Shown: piece by piece, positions 1 through 8,697 of the stretch
Position numbering within the stretch: the stretch's first letter is position 1
Layout: each line of letters begins with the position of its first letter
DNA from: Pseudomonas abietaniphila
Lineage (GTDB): Bacteria; Pseudomonadota; Gammaproteobacteria; Pseudomonadales; Pseudomonadaceae
Direction of reading: 5' to 3'
NCBI RefSeq assembly: GCF_039697315.1
Contig: NZ_CP155619.1
Coordinates: forward strand, 496,001 to 560,000
Length of the DNA: 64,000 nt
The notes under the pieces: generated by a model
What the model was told of the DNA's origin: nothing
The model's input: the letters and a program-made list of their open reading frames with translations, nothing else
Databases searched by the model: none
Translations under genes and position numbers: made by a program

Positions 1-120
1 TTGCCGGTCGGGTTCGGGCCGCAAGGTTTGCCGCTGGGCGTGCAGTTGATAGGGCCCGTCATGAGCGACACTGCAACGTTGGCGTTTTGCGCGTGGATCG
101 AGCGACGCCTCAAAGCGTAA
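1..120 (+). CDS. Amidase-signature family protein, C-terminal end only
   Basis: The first 39 codons read as the end of a protein and stop at TAA. They contain a P-x-G....GLP-G-Q-IG pattern (PVGFGPQGLPLGVQLIG), the conserved C-terminal strand of amidase-signature (GatA-like) hydrolases, which cleave amide bonds with a Ser-cisSer-Lys triad. The catalytic part lies outside the window, so the substrate cannot be judged. It converges on araH, with a REP-type repeat between the two stops. Confidence 0.75.
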   Translation: MPVGFGPQGLPLGVQLIGPVMSDTATLAFCAWIERRLKA

Positions 121-125
121 TGCCC

Positions 126-213
126 GTGCAGGTGCGCGCTTGCCCGCGAACGCATGCTTTCAGACACCTTCGCGGCATCTGAAAGCACGTAGAGCGGGCA
201 AGCGCGCGCCTAC
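126..213. repeat. REPIN-like inverted repeat (Pseudomonas REP pair)
   Basis: Two REP-like arms in inverted orientation: GCGCGCTTGCCCGCGA near 133-148 and its near complement GCGGGCAAGCGCGCGCC at 194-210. An inner arm pair (TGCTTTCAGA / TCTGAAAGCA) extends the hairpin. This is the usual form of extragenic palindromes in fluorescent and syringae-type pseudomonads, moved in trans by RAYT transposases. It sits between two convergent stops and could act as a bidirectional terminator. Confidence 0.75.
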
Positions 214-227
214 CGTTCGCAGCCAGC

Positions 228-1193
228 TTAGCGACGCTTCATCCGGTCGATGATCACCGCCAGCAACAGGATTGTGCCGCGAATCACATACTGGTAGAAG
301 GTGTCGATGTTCTTCAGGTTCATCGCGTTTTCAATGATCGCCAGAATCAACACCCCGGCAATCACATGACGAATCATGCCGATCCCGCCGCTCAGCGACA
401 CACCGCCCAGTACACAGGCAGAAATCACCGTCAGTTCGAAACCCTGACCGACCATGGGCTGACCGGACGTCATGCGCGAGGCCAGCACCACGCCCGCAAG
501 GGCGCCGATGACGCCATGAACGACGAAGATGATGATCTTGGTACGATCGACATGCACGCCTGCCAGCAACGCTGCTTCCTGGTTGCCACCGATGGCCAGC
601 GTGTTGCGACCGTAGGTGGTGTAGTTGAGCAGCCAGCCGAAGAACGCGAAGCACACAACCGTGATCAGGATCGGCACCGGTACGCCGAACAACTGGCCGT
701 TGCCGAACACGAAAAAGGATTCCTCGCCGACGCCGACGGCCTTGCCGTTGGAGAAGATATAAGCCAGACCGCGAACGATCTGCATGGTCGCCAGTGTCGT
801 GATCAGCGCATTGATGCGCAGCTTGGCGATGACGATGCCGTTGATCAGGCCCACCACCAAACCCATGGCCAGCGCCGCAGAGACGCCGAGAAACACGCTG
901 TCGGTATCACGGATGACGATGGCCGCGATAACGCCCGAGCAGGCCAGTACGGAGCCGACCGACAGGTCGAAATGCCCGGAGGCCAGGCAATACAGCATCG
1001 TGCAGGCGGCAATGCCGACCGTCGAAATCGCCAGGCCCAAGCCACGCATGTTCAGCGGGGACATGAAGTTGTCGATCAGCAAGGCACAGAGCACGAAGAT
1101 GCCCAGTGCAGCCAGGAGCATGGCCCAGTCGTCGAAGAATCGACGCATGTTCATGCCCTGGCGGGGAGCCGTCAGGCTGGTTTCGGTTGACAT
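228..1193 (-). CDS. araH: L-arabinose ABC transporter permease AraH
   Basis: Inner-membrane permease of the high-affinity L-arabinose importer, 321 aa, with the hydrophobic segments typical of BPD_transp_2 permeases. It carries the family signatures CLASGHFDLSVGS, INALITTLATMQIVRGLAY and VISACVLGGVSLSGGIG, which are nearly identical to what is known of E. coli AraH (about 328 aa). The ATG at 1193 is chosen because GAGGTG lies 4 bases before it. A GTG at 1217 would add eight residues but has no ribosome-binding site. It is the last gene of araFGH, 41 bases after araG. Confidence 0.93.
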   Translation of the reverse strand: MSTETSLTAPRQGMNMRRFFDDWAMLLAALGIFVLCALLIDNFMSPLNMRGLGLAISTVGIAACTMLYCLASGHFDLSVGSVLACSGVIAAIVIRDTDSVFLGVSAALAMGLVVGLINGIVIAKLRINALITTLATMQIVRGLAYIFSNGKAVGVGEESFFVFGNGQLFGVPVPILITVVCFAFFGWLLNYTTYGRNTLAIGGNQEAALLAGVHVDRTKIIIFVVHGVIGALAGVVLASRMTSGQPMVGQGFELTVISACVLGGVSLSGGIGMIRHVIAGVLILAIIENAMNLKNIDTFYQYVIRGTILLLAVIIDRMKRR

Positions 1194-1234
1194 ACGCACC
1201 TCGTTTTTATTTTTCACTGTCGTGACCAGAGTGT

Positions 1235-2764
1235 TCAGCCGCGTGTGCGCGGCAGTGCCAATTGCAACAACCGTTGTTCATTGGCCTCGTCGCGAGAAAG
1301 CTCGCCGGTGATGGCGCCTTCGCTCATGACCAGAATGCGGTCGGAAATACCCATGACTTCCATCAGATCGCTCGAAACCACGATGACCGCGATGCCATCG
1401 GCGGCCAGGTTGTGGATGATCTGGTAGATCTCGGATTTGGCGCCGATATCGATGCCGCGAGTCGGCTCGTCCAACAGCAGGACCTTCATCGGCATCGAGA
1501 GCCAGCGACCGAGAATGGCCTTCTGCTGATTGCCCCCTGAAAGGAACAGCATCTGCTGGTCCGGCGAAGGCGTCTTGACGTTCATCGAGCGGATCTGACC
1601 CTTGGCGTTTTCCCGCTCCCACTTGCCCTGAATCAGGCAACCCAGGTGCACGTGCCGTGGCCGCGCGCCGATGTTGATGTTCTCGGCGACGCTGGACAGC
1701 GGCACGATGCCTTCCTTCTTGCGGTCCTCGGGGCACAGCAGAATTCCGGCGTCGATGGCGTCGCGCGGCGAGCGCAGGTTCAGCGGCTGACCCTCCAGCT
1801 GCAACGTGCCGGCCTGACTGCGGGTGAGGCCCGACAGCATGCGGAACAGTTCGGTACGACCCGCGCCGACCAACCCGAAAAAGCCCAGCACCTCGCCCTT
1901 CTGCACCGCAAAACTCGCAGGTTCCTGAAGACCCGGACCCAGCAGGCCAGTCACCCGCAGGCTCGGCCCGTGATGCTGACGTGGACGGTAGTTGTAGATG
2001 TCCTGAATGTCGCGGCCGACCATACAGGTCACCAGCCGGTCGTGATCCAGTTCGGCCATGTCCTCAAAGGTGCGCACGAAGCGGCCATCCTTGAACACGG
2101 TCACGGCATCGCAGACGCGGAAAATTTCTTCCATGCGATGGGACACGTAGAGAATGACTCGGCCTTCGTCGCGCAGCTTGACGATGATCGCCATCAATCG
2201 GTCGATTTCCCGCGCAGACAGGCTGCTCGTGGGCTCATCGAACGCGATGACGTGGGCGTTGCGCGACATCGCCTTGGCAATTTCCACCAGCTGGCGCTGT
2301 CCCAGAGACAGATCGCCCAGACGGGTGCCCGGATCGATTTCGTCTGCCAGGCCTTTTAGCAGCTCCCGCGCGCGACGAATCATCGCCCGGCGATTGACCA
2401 TGCCCCAGCGGTTGGGCATATGGCCGAGCAGCAGGTTCTCCGCCACCGACATTTCCGGCACGAGATGCAGTTCCTGGTGAATCACGGCCACGCCAGCGGC
2501 AATGCTGTCGGCTGTTGATTTGAAAGCCAGATGCTGATCGCCGATCTGCAGGTCGCCGCTGTTGGGTTGATACGAGCCGCCGAGGATCTTCAGCAGCGTC
2601 GATTTGCCCGCGCCGTTCTCGCCCATCAGCGCATGCACGCTGCCTGGCCGAGCTTCGAAATTGATGTCCGACAGGGCCTTCACGCCGGGAAATGTCTTGC
2701 CGATCCCGTTGAAGCGCAGGCTGCCGCCGTGCTGCGTTTGTTGTTGAACCGATGCCTGTTGCAT
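1235..2764 (-). CDS. araG: L-arabinose ABC transporter ATP-binding protein AraG
   Basis: Double ATPase of the sugar importer, 509 aa (E. coli AraG 504 aa), with two ABC domains in tandem. The N-terminal half has Walker A GENGAGKST, signature LSLGQRQ and Walker B VIAFDEPTSSL. The C-terminal half has the degenerate GLVGAGRTE, signature LSGGNQQK and LLLDEPTRGID, the usual asymmetry of monosaccharide ATPases. The ATG at 2764 is preceded by GGAGGTG; an upstream extension has no support. It lies between araF (94 bases) and araH, so it is in the same operon and energises uptake of the AraF ligand. Confidence 0.94.
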   Translation of the reverse strand: MQQASVQQQTQHGGSLRFNGIGKTFPGVKALSDINFEARPGSVHALMGENGAGKSTLLKILGGSYQPNSGDLQIGDQHLAFKSTADSIAAGVAVIHQELHLVPEMSVAENLLLGHMPNRWGMVNRRAMIRRARELLKGLADEIDPGTRLGDLSLGQRQLVEIAKAMSRNAHVIAFDEPTSSLSAREIDRLMAIIVKLRDEGRVILYVSHRMEEIFRVCDAVTVFKDGRFVRTFEDMAELDHDRLVTCMVGRDIQDIYNYRPRQHHGPSLRVTGLLGPGLQEPASFAVQKGEVLGFFGLVGAGRTELFRMLSGLTRSQAGTLQLEGQPLNLRSPRDAIDAGILLCPEDRKKEGIVPLSSVAENINIGARPRHVHLGCLIQGKWERENAKGQIRSMNVKTPSPDQQMLFLSGGNQQKAILGRWLSMPMKVLLLDEPTRGIDIGAKSEIYQIIHNLAADGIAVIVVSSDLMEVMGISDRILVMSEGAITGELSRDEANEQRLLQLALPRTRG

Positions 2765-2858
2765 GAACCACCTCCACCTCGCTCCGCCCCTCAAGGCGCG
2801 GAGCGAGGTCTTGCAGATATCCGCCTGACTTTCAGGCGTCCCGACTCGACTGCCGCGT

Positions 2859-3863
2859 TTACTTGTACAGACCGATTTTGGTCAGCACGTCCTTGAAGTT
2901 GGCGCGGGTGATCAGCGTCACGTCGTCCATCGCGGTGTATTTCGCAGGTTCTTTGCCGGTGGTGACCCACTCGTACATTTGCAGGGCGGTGTTGTAGCCC
3001 TCTTTGTCCGGGCTAGGCAGCATCGAGCCGAAGAAGCCGCTTTCCTTCTTCTTCAGTTCGTCGATGGCGTCGGTGCCGTTGATGCCGATACCGATCACGT
3101 TGGCCGGGGCGAACCCTGCGCCGGCGGTTGCGCGCACGCCACCGAGTACGGTGTTGTCGTTCATGCCGCCAACGATGAGGTTTTTCGCGCCGCTTGGCAG
3201 TTTAGGCAAGGCCGCGTTGGTGGCGTCCATGCTGCCGGGTACGTCGAGGGTTTTCTGCGGGGTGAAGAGGATATGGTCGGCTGGCAGGCCGGCCTTTTTC
3301 AGCGCATCGACCGAACCGTCCGTGCGCTTCTTGCCGGTGTCCAGTTCTTCATAGGTGTTGATGATCGCGTAGGTTTCTTTCCAGTCCCATTTGCGATTCT
3401 GTGCTTCGGTGGCCATCGCCGCGCCCTGCTTCTGGCCGACTTCGAACGCCGCCATGCCCAGGTACGGCACGTCTTCCATGAACTTGCCTTTGGCGTCGAC
3501 GAAGCGATCGTCCACTGCCATGACCTTCATGTCGTTTGCCTTGGCTTTGGCAACGATCGATGGGCCGAGGGAAACATCAGGCGGGCAGATGACAAAGCCC
3601 TTAACGCCATTGGCGGCCAGGCTGTCGATGGCAGACAGGGTTTTCTCGCCGTCCGGTACGGCAATCTTGATCACTTCGAAACCGTGATCCTTGCCCGCCT
3701 TCTCAGCGAAGGCCCATTCGGTCTGGAACCAGGGTTCTTCAGCCTGCTTGACCAGAAATCCGATTTTGACCTTGTCGGCAGCGGATACACCGCCGCTCAT
3801 GCCCAGAATGGCGGTGGCAACAGCGGCACAGCACAGGGAACGAATCCCGTGGCGACTCAACAT
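2859..3863 (-). CDS. araF: L-arabinose-binding periplasmic protein AraF
   Basis: Periplasmic sugar-binding protein, 334 aa, that delivers substrate to AraGH. A signal peptide covers about residues 1-28 (CCAAVATAILGMSGGVSAA). The mature part has the two-lobed type I fold, beginning VKIGFLVKQAEEPWFQTEW as in E. coli AraF, and later GGMNDNTVLGGVRA. AAGGAG precedes the ATG at 3863 by 7 bases. It is first in the transport operon. The 160-base gap to the lactonase gene holds an AT-rich block (3963-3990) that may contain its promoter. L-arabinose is the best guess; D-galactose or D-fucose binding is possible. Confidence 0.93.
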   Translation of the reverse strand: MLSRHGIRSLCCAAVATAILGMSGGVSAADKVKIGFLVKQAEEPWFQTEWAFAEKAGKDHGFEVIKIAVPDGEKTLSAIDSLAANGVKGFVICPPDVSLGPSIVAKAKANDMKVMAVDDRFVDAKGKFMEDVPYLGMAAFEVGQKQGAAMATEAQNRKWDWKETYAIINTYEELDTGKKRTDGSVDALKKAGLPADHILFTPQKTLDVPGSMDATNAALPKLPSGAKNLIVGGMNDNTVLGGVRATAGAGFAPANVIGIGINGTDAIDELKKKESGFFGSMLPSPDKEGYNTALQMYEWVTTGKEPAKYTAMDDVTLITRANFKDVLTKIGLYK

Positions 3864-4025
3864 AGCTAACTCCTTATTTTTATTGACTAGCTACAGCGTT
3901 CAGCAGTGAGTGTCGTGACGACCGAACCGTTACCGGACCGGGCGTCGATCGACTGAAAACAGTCATATCATATTATCAATGACGTCTATGTAACCGAGTG
4001 TCACACCCCTTGAGCAGTCCGGCAT
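3864..4025 (-). promoter_or_regulatory. Probable araFGH promoter region
   Basis: Intergenic stretch upstream of araF. The AT-rich block at 3963-3990 reads, on the minus strand, ATTGATAATATGATATGAC and includes a TATGAT that would serve as a -10 box. A second TATGAT lies upstream of the gntR gene (minus strand, near 5713-5718). No -35 element is convincing, and an operator cannot be defined from two copies. Confidence 0.35.
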
Positions 4026-4904
4026 TCAACCGGCAAAACGGTGTGAAACCTTTCCTTCGATGCCCGTTTCGGCGCTGATCACACAGCCATCCAGCTCGAG
4101 CGCATCGCTGGCGGGTCTGGCGCTGGTGACAAACAGCGTGGTCATGTCCGGTCCGCCGAACACACAACTGGTGGGATGACTTAGCGGCACCTCCACGATC
4201 CGGTCGACACGGCCATCCGGCGCAAATCGAATAAGGCAGTGCCCGCCCCATCGGGCGTTCCATACATAGCCTTGAGCATCCATGGCGGAGCCGTCGGGCA
4301 CGCCGCGTTCGTGTTGCGGCGCCCAGAGCGTGCGCTCGCCCAGCGCGCCATCGGCCTGGATCGGGTAGCGATAGATCACCCCGTCGAGGCTGTCGGCGCT
4401 GAGCAACGCGCGGTCGTCGTCGACCCAGAGCAAGGTGTTAACGATGCCTTGACCATTGAGCAACGGCGTGACACGAGCATCGGCATCGACCCGATAAATC
4501 CCGCCGGAACGCCGCTCCAACGGGAGGTCGCCGCCTTCGGCGTCCAGGTTGTTTTGCATGCTGCCCAGCCACAGCCGGCCCTGACGATCACAGCGGGCTT
4601 CGTTTGCGCGGTTGCCGGAGATCGGATCGGCGACGCACAGCAGGGAATACGCGGGATGATCGGCGGGAGAGTCAAGGTCGAGCCGGTAGACACCGCTGGC
4701 CAGTGTGACCAGCGCGTCGCCTTGAACAGTGGGAATGAAAGCAGACACCGGCTCGTTGAATTGCCAGTGGCGCACCTGCCCTTGATGCAGGCGCAGCGCG
4801 CGGAATCCGGCGATATCGACCCAGTACAGCGACTGTTGAAGATCATCCCAGAACGGCCCTTCGGCCAATTTGAATCGCTGGTCACTGACCGGCTGCCACT
4901 TCAT
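4026..4904 (-). CDS. SMP-30/gluconolactonase family protein, probable L-arabinolactonase
   Basis: Six-bladed beta-propeller lactonase of the SMP-30/regucalcin family, 292 aa (family 290-300). Metal and substrate residues are in place: Glu15 in LAEGPFWDD, the GNRANEARCD block with its Asn, and the Asp of VPDGSAMDAQG. In non-phosphorylative sugar oxidation such enzymes open the aldonolactone made by a sugar dehydrogenase. It lies between a GntR/FCD regulator (50 bases upstream) and araFGH, so L-arabino-1,4-lactone is the likely substrate. This is inferred from context; the dehydrogenase and dehydratase are not nearby. The start codon has only a weak AGGA upstream. Confidence 0.82.
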   Translation of the reverse strand: MKWQPVSDQRFKLAEGPFWDDLQQSLYWVDIAGFRALRLHQGQVRHWQFNEPVSAFIPTVQGDALVTLASGVYRLDLDSPADHPAYSLLCVADPISGNRANEARCDRQGRLWLGSMQNNLDAEGGDLPLERRSGGIYRVDADARVTPLLNGQGIVNTLLWVDDDRALLSADSLDGVIYRYPIQADGALGERTLWAPQHERGVPDGSAMDAQGYVWNARWGGHCLIRFAPDGRVDRIVEVPLSHPTSCVFGGPDMTTLFVTSARPASDALELDGCVISAETGIEGKVSHRFAG

Positions 4905-4954
4905 AGCGAATGTCCTGTTTTTTATTCTTGTCCGAGGCCGATGGCCCCTCTTGT

Positions 4955-5665
4955 CTACTGACTGTCGAACGCTTGATGCGCCAGCGATCGCGAGATCACC
5001 TCGCAGGCGTTTTCAATCAAACTCATGCAGGCCCAGACACCCCGGGCCGAATCACGTGTTGCGATGGCGTCGGCCAGGTCCTTGTGCAACGGCAACGTTC
5101 TGCCCAACTCACCCGGCACCGCCGAGGACACCTCGAACGAAATTGCCAACAGCGCACCGAGCGCCGGCAGCATCTGCTCGATGAACTGGTTATGACTGGC
5201 CGCCAGCACCGCTTCGTGAAAACGCTGGTCGGCATGGTTGTAGTCACCCTTGTCCTTGACGCTGGTCTCCAGCACCCGGTACGCGGTCTGAATCTCGGCA
5301 ATCTGCTGCGGTGTCGCACGTTCGCATGCCCAGCGCACCGCCATGGGTTCAATGGCGCGGCGCAGGTCCAGCAAGTCCATCACAAAGCTTTTAGGCAAGC
5401 CTTTGGCCGCTAACCAACCGACCACCTGCGGGTCGAACAGGTTCCAGCTGCGCACCGGCAAAACCCGTGTTCCCACCTTCGGGCCCACTTCCAGCATGCC
5501 CTTGGCAACCAGGGTCTTGATCGCTTCGCGGATCACCGTACGACTGACCCCGAACTCTTCACCCAATGCCGCCTCGACCTTCAACGACTGCCCTGCCCCC
5601 ACGTTGCCTTGAGCAATCCAGGCGCCAAGGCGGTCTACAGTCGATGCGTGAAAACTGTTGCTCAT
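4955..5665 (-). CDS. GntR/FadR-family (FCD) transcriptional regulator
   Basis: Cytoplasmic DNA-binding regulator, 236 aa. An N-terminal winged helix-turn-helix lies at about residues 8-65 (FGVSRTVIREAIKTLVAKGML). A C-terminal FCD ligand domain follows at about 90-215, with metal/ligand residues in DLRRAIEP, FHEAVLAASHN and HKDLADAI. GAGGAGGGG precedes the start. It is the first gene of the lactonase/araFGH strand and faces the divergent epimerase gene, so it probably represses these genes until a sugar or sugar-acid appears. The ligand is not deducible. Confidence 0.88.
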   Translation of the reverse strand: MSNSFHASTVDRLGAWIAQGNVGAGQSLKVEAALGEEFGVSRTVIREAIKTLVAKGMLEVGPKVGTRVLPVRSWNLFDPQVVGWLAAKGLPKSFVMDLLDLRRAIEPMAVRWACERATPQQIAEIQTAYRVLETSVKDKGDYNHADQRFHEAVLAASHNQFIEQMLPALGALLAISFEVSSAVPGELGRTLPLHKDLADAIATRDSARGVWACMSLIENACEVISRSLAHQAFDSQ

Positions 5666-5980
5666 TCGACCACCCCTCCTCGCGGCGTTTTCCGCGAATC
5701 GAGGCTAATCATCATACGATTGAGTGTCAAACGGCTGTACAACCCGAAAAAGCTCGGCTAAACCTGTTCGACGGATCTCAGCACACTGAACACGCCCCAA
5801 TAGTATTACAATTTATTTTTAAATCGAGTGGTTTTGATCTATAAATCGATTAATTCGAGTGGATACAACCGAATAGTATTACGAATTCCCGGATGCAAGC
5901 CTTCGCAGCAAGGTGATTCTTCTTGTCGCCAGCGGCTTGCAGCCTGTAGCTGTTCCTAAAACAACAAAAGGAAGGACGTA
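5666..5980. promoter_or_regulatory. Divergent control region between gntR and epimerase genes, with AATAGTATTAC direct repeats
   Basis: About 315 bases without a gene. AATAGTATTAC occurs twice in direct orientation (5799-5809 and 5872-5882), 73 bases apart (seven helical turns), both followed by ATT-rich sequence. A second repeat, TCGAGTGG, occurs at 5824-5831 and 5855-5862. The first pair contains GTATTAC, similar in style to FCD-family half sites, so they are candidate operators for the adjacent GntR protein. The assignment is by position only. Confidence 0.4.
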
Positions 5981-7123
5981 ATGAGGAAGACGCTTATCCC
6001 TGCTATTGGACTCTCACTGCTCGCAGCGGCCCTTCAGGCGAATGCCGCCGGGCTTACCGCAAAACACGGCGCATTCGGCAAGATGCCGGACGGCACCACC
6101 GTCGAGAAGTACACCCTGCGCAACAGCCTGGGCATGCAAGCCACGGTCATCACCTACGGTGGCACGCTGCAGTCGCTGCTGGTGCCGGACAAACACGGCA
6201 AGACCGAGGACGTGGTACTGGGTTTTGATGACCTGGACGGCTACCTCAAAGGCACTTCCTACTTCGGCGCGACCATCGGCCGCTTCGGCAACCGTTTGGC
6301 GGATGGCAAATTCAGCCTCGACGGCACGACCTACCAGGTCCCGCAGAACGACAAGACCAACGCACTGCATGGCGGCCCCAAAGGCTTCGACAAGCAGATC
6401 TGGAAGGCTGAACAGATCAAGGACAAGGGCTGGGTCGGCGTCAAACTGACCTACGTGTCGGCCGACGGAGAAATGGGCTTCCCCGGCACGCTGAAAACCG
6501 AAGTCACCTACAGCCTCAACGAAAAGAACGAGCTGCGCATTCAGTACCACGCCACCACCGACAAGCCGACGGTGCTGAACCTGACCAACCACAGCTACTT
6601 CAACCTGGCGGGTGCCGGCAATGGCGACATCCTCGACCAGGTGGCGATGGTCAAGGCATCGCACTACACGCCCGTCAACGTGAAACTGATTCCTACCGGC
6701 GAACTGCCGCCCGTGGCGGGCACGCCGCTGGACTTCCTCAAGCCCACGGCATTCGGCAAGCGAATCCGTGAAGATAACGAACAACTGAAGTTCGCCGAGC
6801 CGACTCAGGGCGGGTATGACCATAACTGGGTGCTGGACACCAAGGGCAAGGTGTCGGCGCTGGCGGCTGAAGTGGTCGATCCGAAATCCGGGCGGCACCT
6901 GCAGCTGTTCACCAGCGAGCCTGGCGTACAACTCTATACCGGCAACTTCCTGGACGGCACCGTGAAAGGCAAAGGCGGCAAGATCTACCCGCATTGGGGA
7001 GCCTTCACTCTGGAAACCCAGCACTACCCTGACTCCCCCAATCAGAAGGGATTTCCGTCAACGCGCCTCGATCCGGGCAAGGCCTACACCCAGACCACAG
7101 TGTTCAAGTTCGTCAGCAAGTAA
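5981..7123 (+). CDS. Aldose 1-epimerase (galactose mutarotase), exported
   Basis: Interconverts alpha and beta anomers of free aldoses, 380 aa. A signal peptide (about residues 1-22, ending ALQANA) places it in the periplasm, like the longer exported mutarotases of proteobacteria. The mutarotase fold is recognised by GATIGRFGNR, NALHGGPKGFDKQ, the catalytic His in LTNHSYFNLAG and the catalytic Glu in FTLETQHYPDSPN. AAGGAAGGA precedes the ATG. It is divergent from the regulator/lactonase/araFGH strand. Periplasmic mutarotation could supply the anomer preferred by AraF. Confidence 0.92.
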   Translation: MRKTLIPAIGLSLLAAALQANAAGLTAKHGAFGKMPDGTTVEKYTLRNSLGMQATVITYGGTLQSLLVPDKHGKTEDVVLGFDDLDGYLKGTSYFGATIGRFGNRLADGKFSLDGTTYQVPQNDKTNALHGGPKGFDKQIWKAEQIKDKGWVGVKLTYVSADGEMGFPGTLKTEVTYSLNEKNELRIQYHATTDKPTVLNLTNHSYFNLAGAGNGDILDQVAMVKASHYTPVNVKLIPTGELPPVAGTPLDFLKPTAFGKRIREDNEQLKFAEPTQGGYDHNWVLDTKGKVSALAAEVVDPKSGRHLQLFTSEPGVQLYTGNFLDGTVKGKGGKIYPHWGAFTLETQHYPDSPNQKGFPSTRLDPGKAYTQTTVFKFVSK

Positions 7124-7378
7124 ACTGAACGACATTCGCCATGCCATGTGCGTGGCGAATGTCCGCTTACCTCTCTACTGCGGCACCCGCCAGCCACGCC
7201 CGAGCGCATGCTGGCACCCGCAAGAACGCGCCCCATCCATTCGCGCCCATCCTGACTTTCACCCGCCCTCATCTGTACCCAACGTAACCGTTTGGCCCCA
7301 AAAGAATTATTTCGAGTGAATTTTCCGGGCAGCAGCGACTCACTGAACTGTGAGCGACTGATACGGAGGTTTGCAAGA

Positions 7379-7603
7379 GTGGCACAGTACAAGCACTTCA
7401 GAATCGATTATCTGCTGCATGGCAAGTACAAAAGCTTCTACATCAGTGCCGAAGCCATGGATAACGCATCCGCCTGGCATTGGGCATCCGTGGACGCAGG
7501 ATTCGGGCAGATACCGAAATACCGTTCGGACAAAGTGCCGAAAGTCAGCAAACCCAAAGCCGAGCAACTTGGGCTCACGGATGTTGAGTGGGCCGAATCC
7601 TGA
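7379..7603 (+). CDS. Small DUF6555-like protein
   Basis: Small soluble protein of 74 aa starting at a GTG preceded by GGAGG at 9 bases; a longer reading from 7292 lacks a ribosome-binding site. It is rich in aromatic and basic residues, with the pattern YLLHGKYKSFYI, then NASAWHWASVDAG, then VPKVSKPKAEQLG. I associate this pattern with short Pseudomonas-restricted proteins annotated DUF6555. No signal peptide, membrane segment or enzymatic motif. Function unknown. It stands alone, between the epimerase and a decayed region. Confidence 0.7.
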   Translation: MAQYKHFRIDYLLHGKYKSFYISAEAMDNASAWHWASVDAGFGQIPKYRSDKVPKVSKPKAEQLGLTDVEWAES

Positions 7604-7689
7604 TTGGCTGAGTACAATCCCGACATTTGATCCGTCCTCGCCGGTTTGTCTGCACAGACGTATCGGCGAGGTTCGTTTTGCCCCTTGAA

Positions 7690-7930
7690 GTGGCCTATTG
7701 GCCGGGTGCGTGGAGCCAGTAACTGACCCCGCGCGCGCTGGAAAAAGCGGGATTGCCGGTATGGCGGCACTGGATCGGGCAGGCTGACATGAGTGCTTGC
7801 CCCGTGGATGCAAGCGCTGCCACGGACTATCAGAACAACCGCCAATTTCCTCGTGCAAACGGGGGCACTGCCCAAGGCATTTGACACCAAAAGCGTGATC
7901 GACACTTCATTCAATCACGCGTTCCACTGA
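7690..7930 (+). pseudogene. Remnant of an ABC transporter solute-binding protein
   Basis: No open gene, but two protein-like fragments in different frames. The first reads VAYWPGAWSQ, a stop, then LTPRALEKAGLPV. The second, near 7838-7930, reads TTANFLVQTGALPKAFDT and ends at TGA. The second resembles the C-terminus of nitrate/sulfonate/taurine-type (SsuA/TauA) binding proteins. Internal stops and frame changes show decay. Recognition is by pattern only and is uncertain. Confidence 0.35.
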
Positions 7931-8138
7931 CCAGATTTCTGACAATTGGCGCACTGCATCAGTGCCATTGACGAAACTGATCATTAAACGACCATTACGG
8001 GTCAGCCCTTGCATTTAATGGCTTGCAGCCAGTTATCCACAGAGATACTCACGCTTTCCGTGGACAACTTTTTGAACGATATGGCGTTGACTTTTTTGAG
8101 CGGACGAGGCTAGCCGGCCGCTTTCAGATCACTGGCTC

Positions 8139-8697
8139 GCTCAACCGAATCTGATCAGATTCAACCCTTCGATTGCCAAAGGGTATGACGCGGCCATCGG
8201 CGGCTTGGAGCTTTCACAAGGGGTCATTGCCCGAGCGCTCGCCCCCGCGCACGTCATTGCTGTCGCGTCTGCGGATTACATGGCGGGACGCGCCCTGCCC
8301 CAGACACCAGAAGCACTGGGCACCCTTCAAGGCATCACCATGCGCGGCTCCAGCACGGGGCGCATCCGCCAGTGGGTATTTCGAAATGCCGCGGGCACAG
8401 AAGCCCAGGCAAACATCAATCCCGACATGGTGGTGAACGACCCGGCCGCCTTGCGCCAGGCGGCGCTGCTGGGTCTGGGTGTAGCCTTGCTGGTGGTGAT
8501 GGACGCGCAGCCATGGATTGAAAGCGGCGCCCTGGTCAGGCTGTTACCGGGGTGGTACGCCGACGCCGGGCATGTCTCTCTGTACTACCCAAGCCGGAGG
8601 CTGGTACCCGCGAAAAAACCGCGTTTTTTTCGATTATCTTGTTCAAGCCTTCGAGCGTGAAGATTATGCCCGCCGCTTTGTGGGAGGCCCGGATTAG
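8139..8697 (+). pseudogene. Truncated, frameshifted LysR-family regulator
   Basis: Reads as the effector-binding half of a LysR regulator: FNPSIAKGYDAAIG, VIARALAPAHVIAVASADYM, then LRQAALLGLGVALL and LVRLLPGW. The helix-turn-helix half is missing. After LVPAK a run of six A (8613-8618) shifts the frame. With one A fewer, the sequence continues NRVFFDYLVQAFEREDYARR to a stop at 8695-8697, the expected LysR C-terminus. It is therefore truncated at the 5' end and frameshifted at the 3' end. The adjacent binding-protein remnant suggests a lost locus. Confidence 0.75.

Noticed and set aside
3963..5720. Shared TATGAT-containing blocks before araF and gntR as a common operator
   Set aside because: The similarity is limited to what could be two -10 boxes; two weakly alike copies do not define an operator.
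8033..8041. TTATCCACA, a consensus DnaA box
   Set aside because: A single copy in decayed DNA without AT-rich unwinding element or neighbouring boxes; not an origin.
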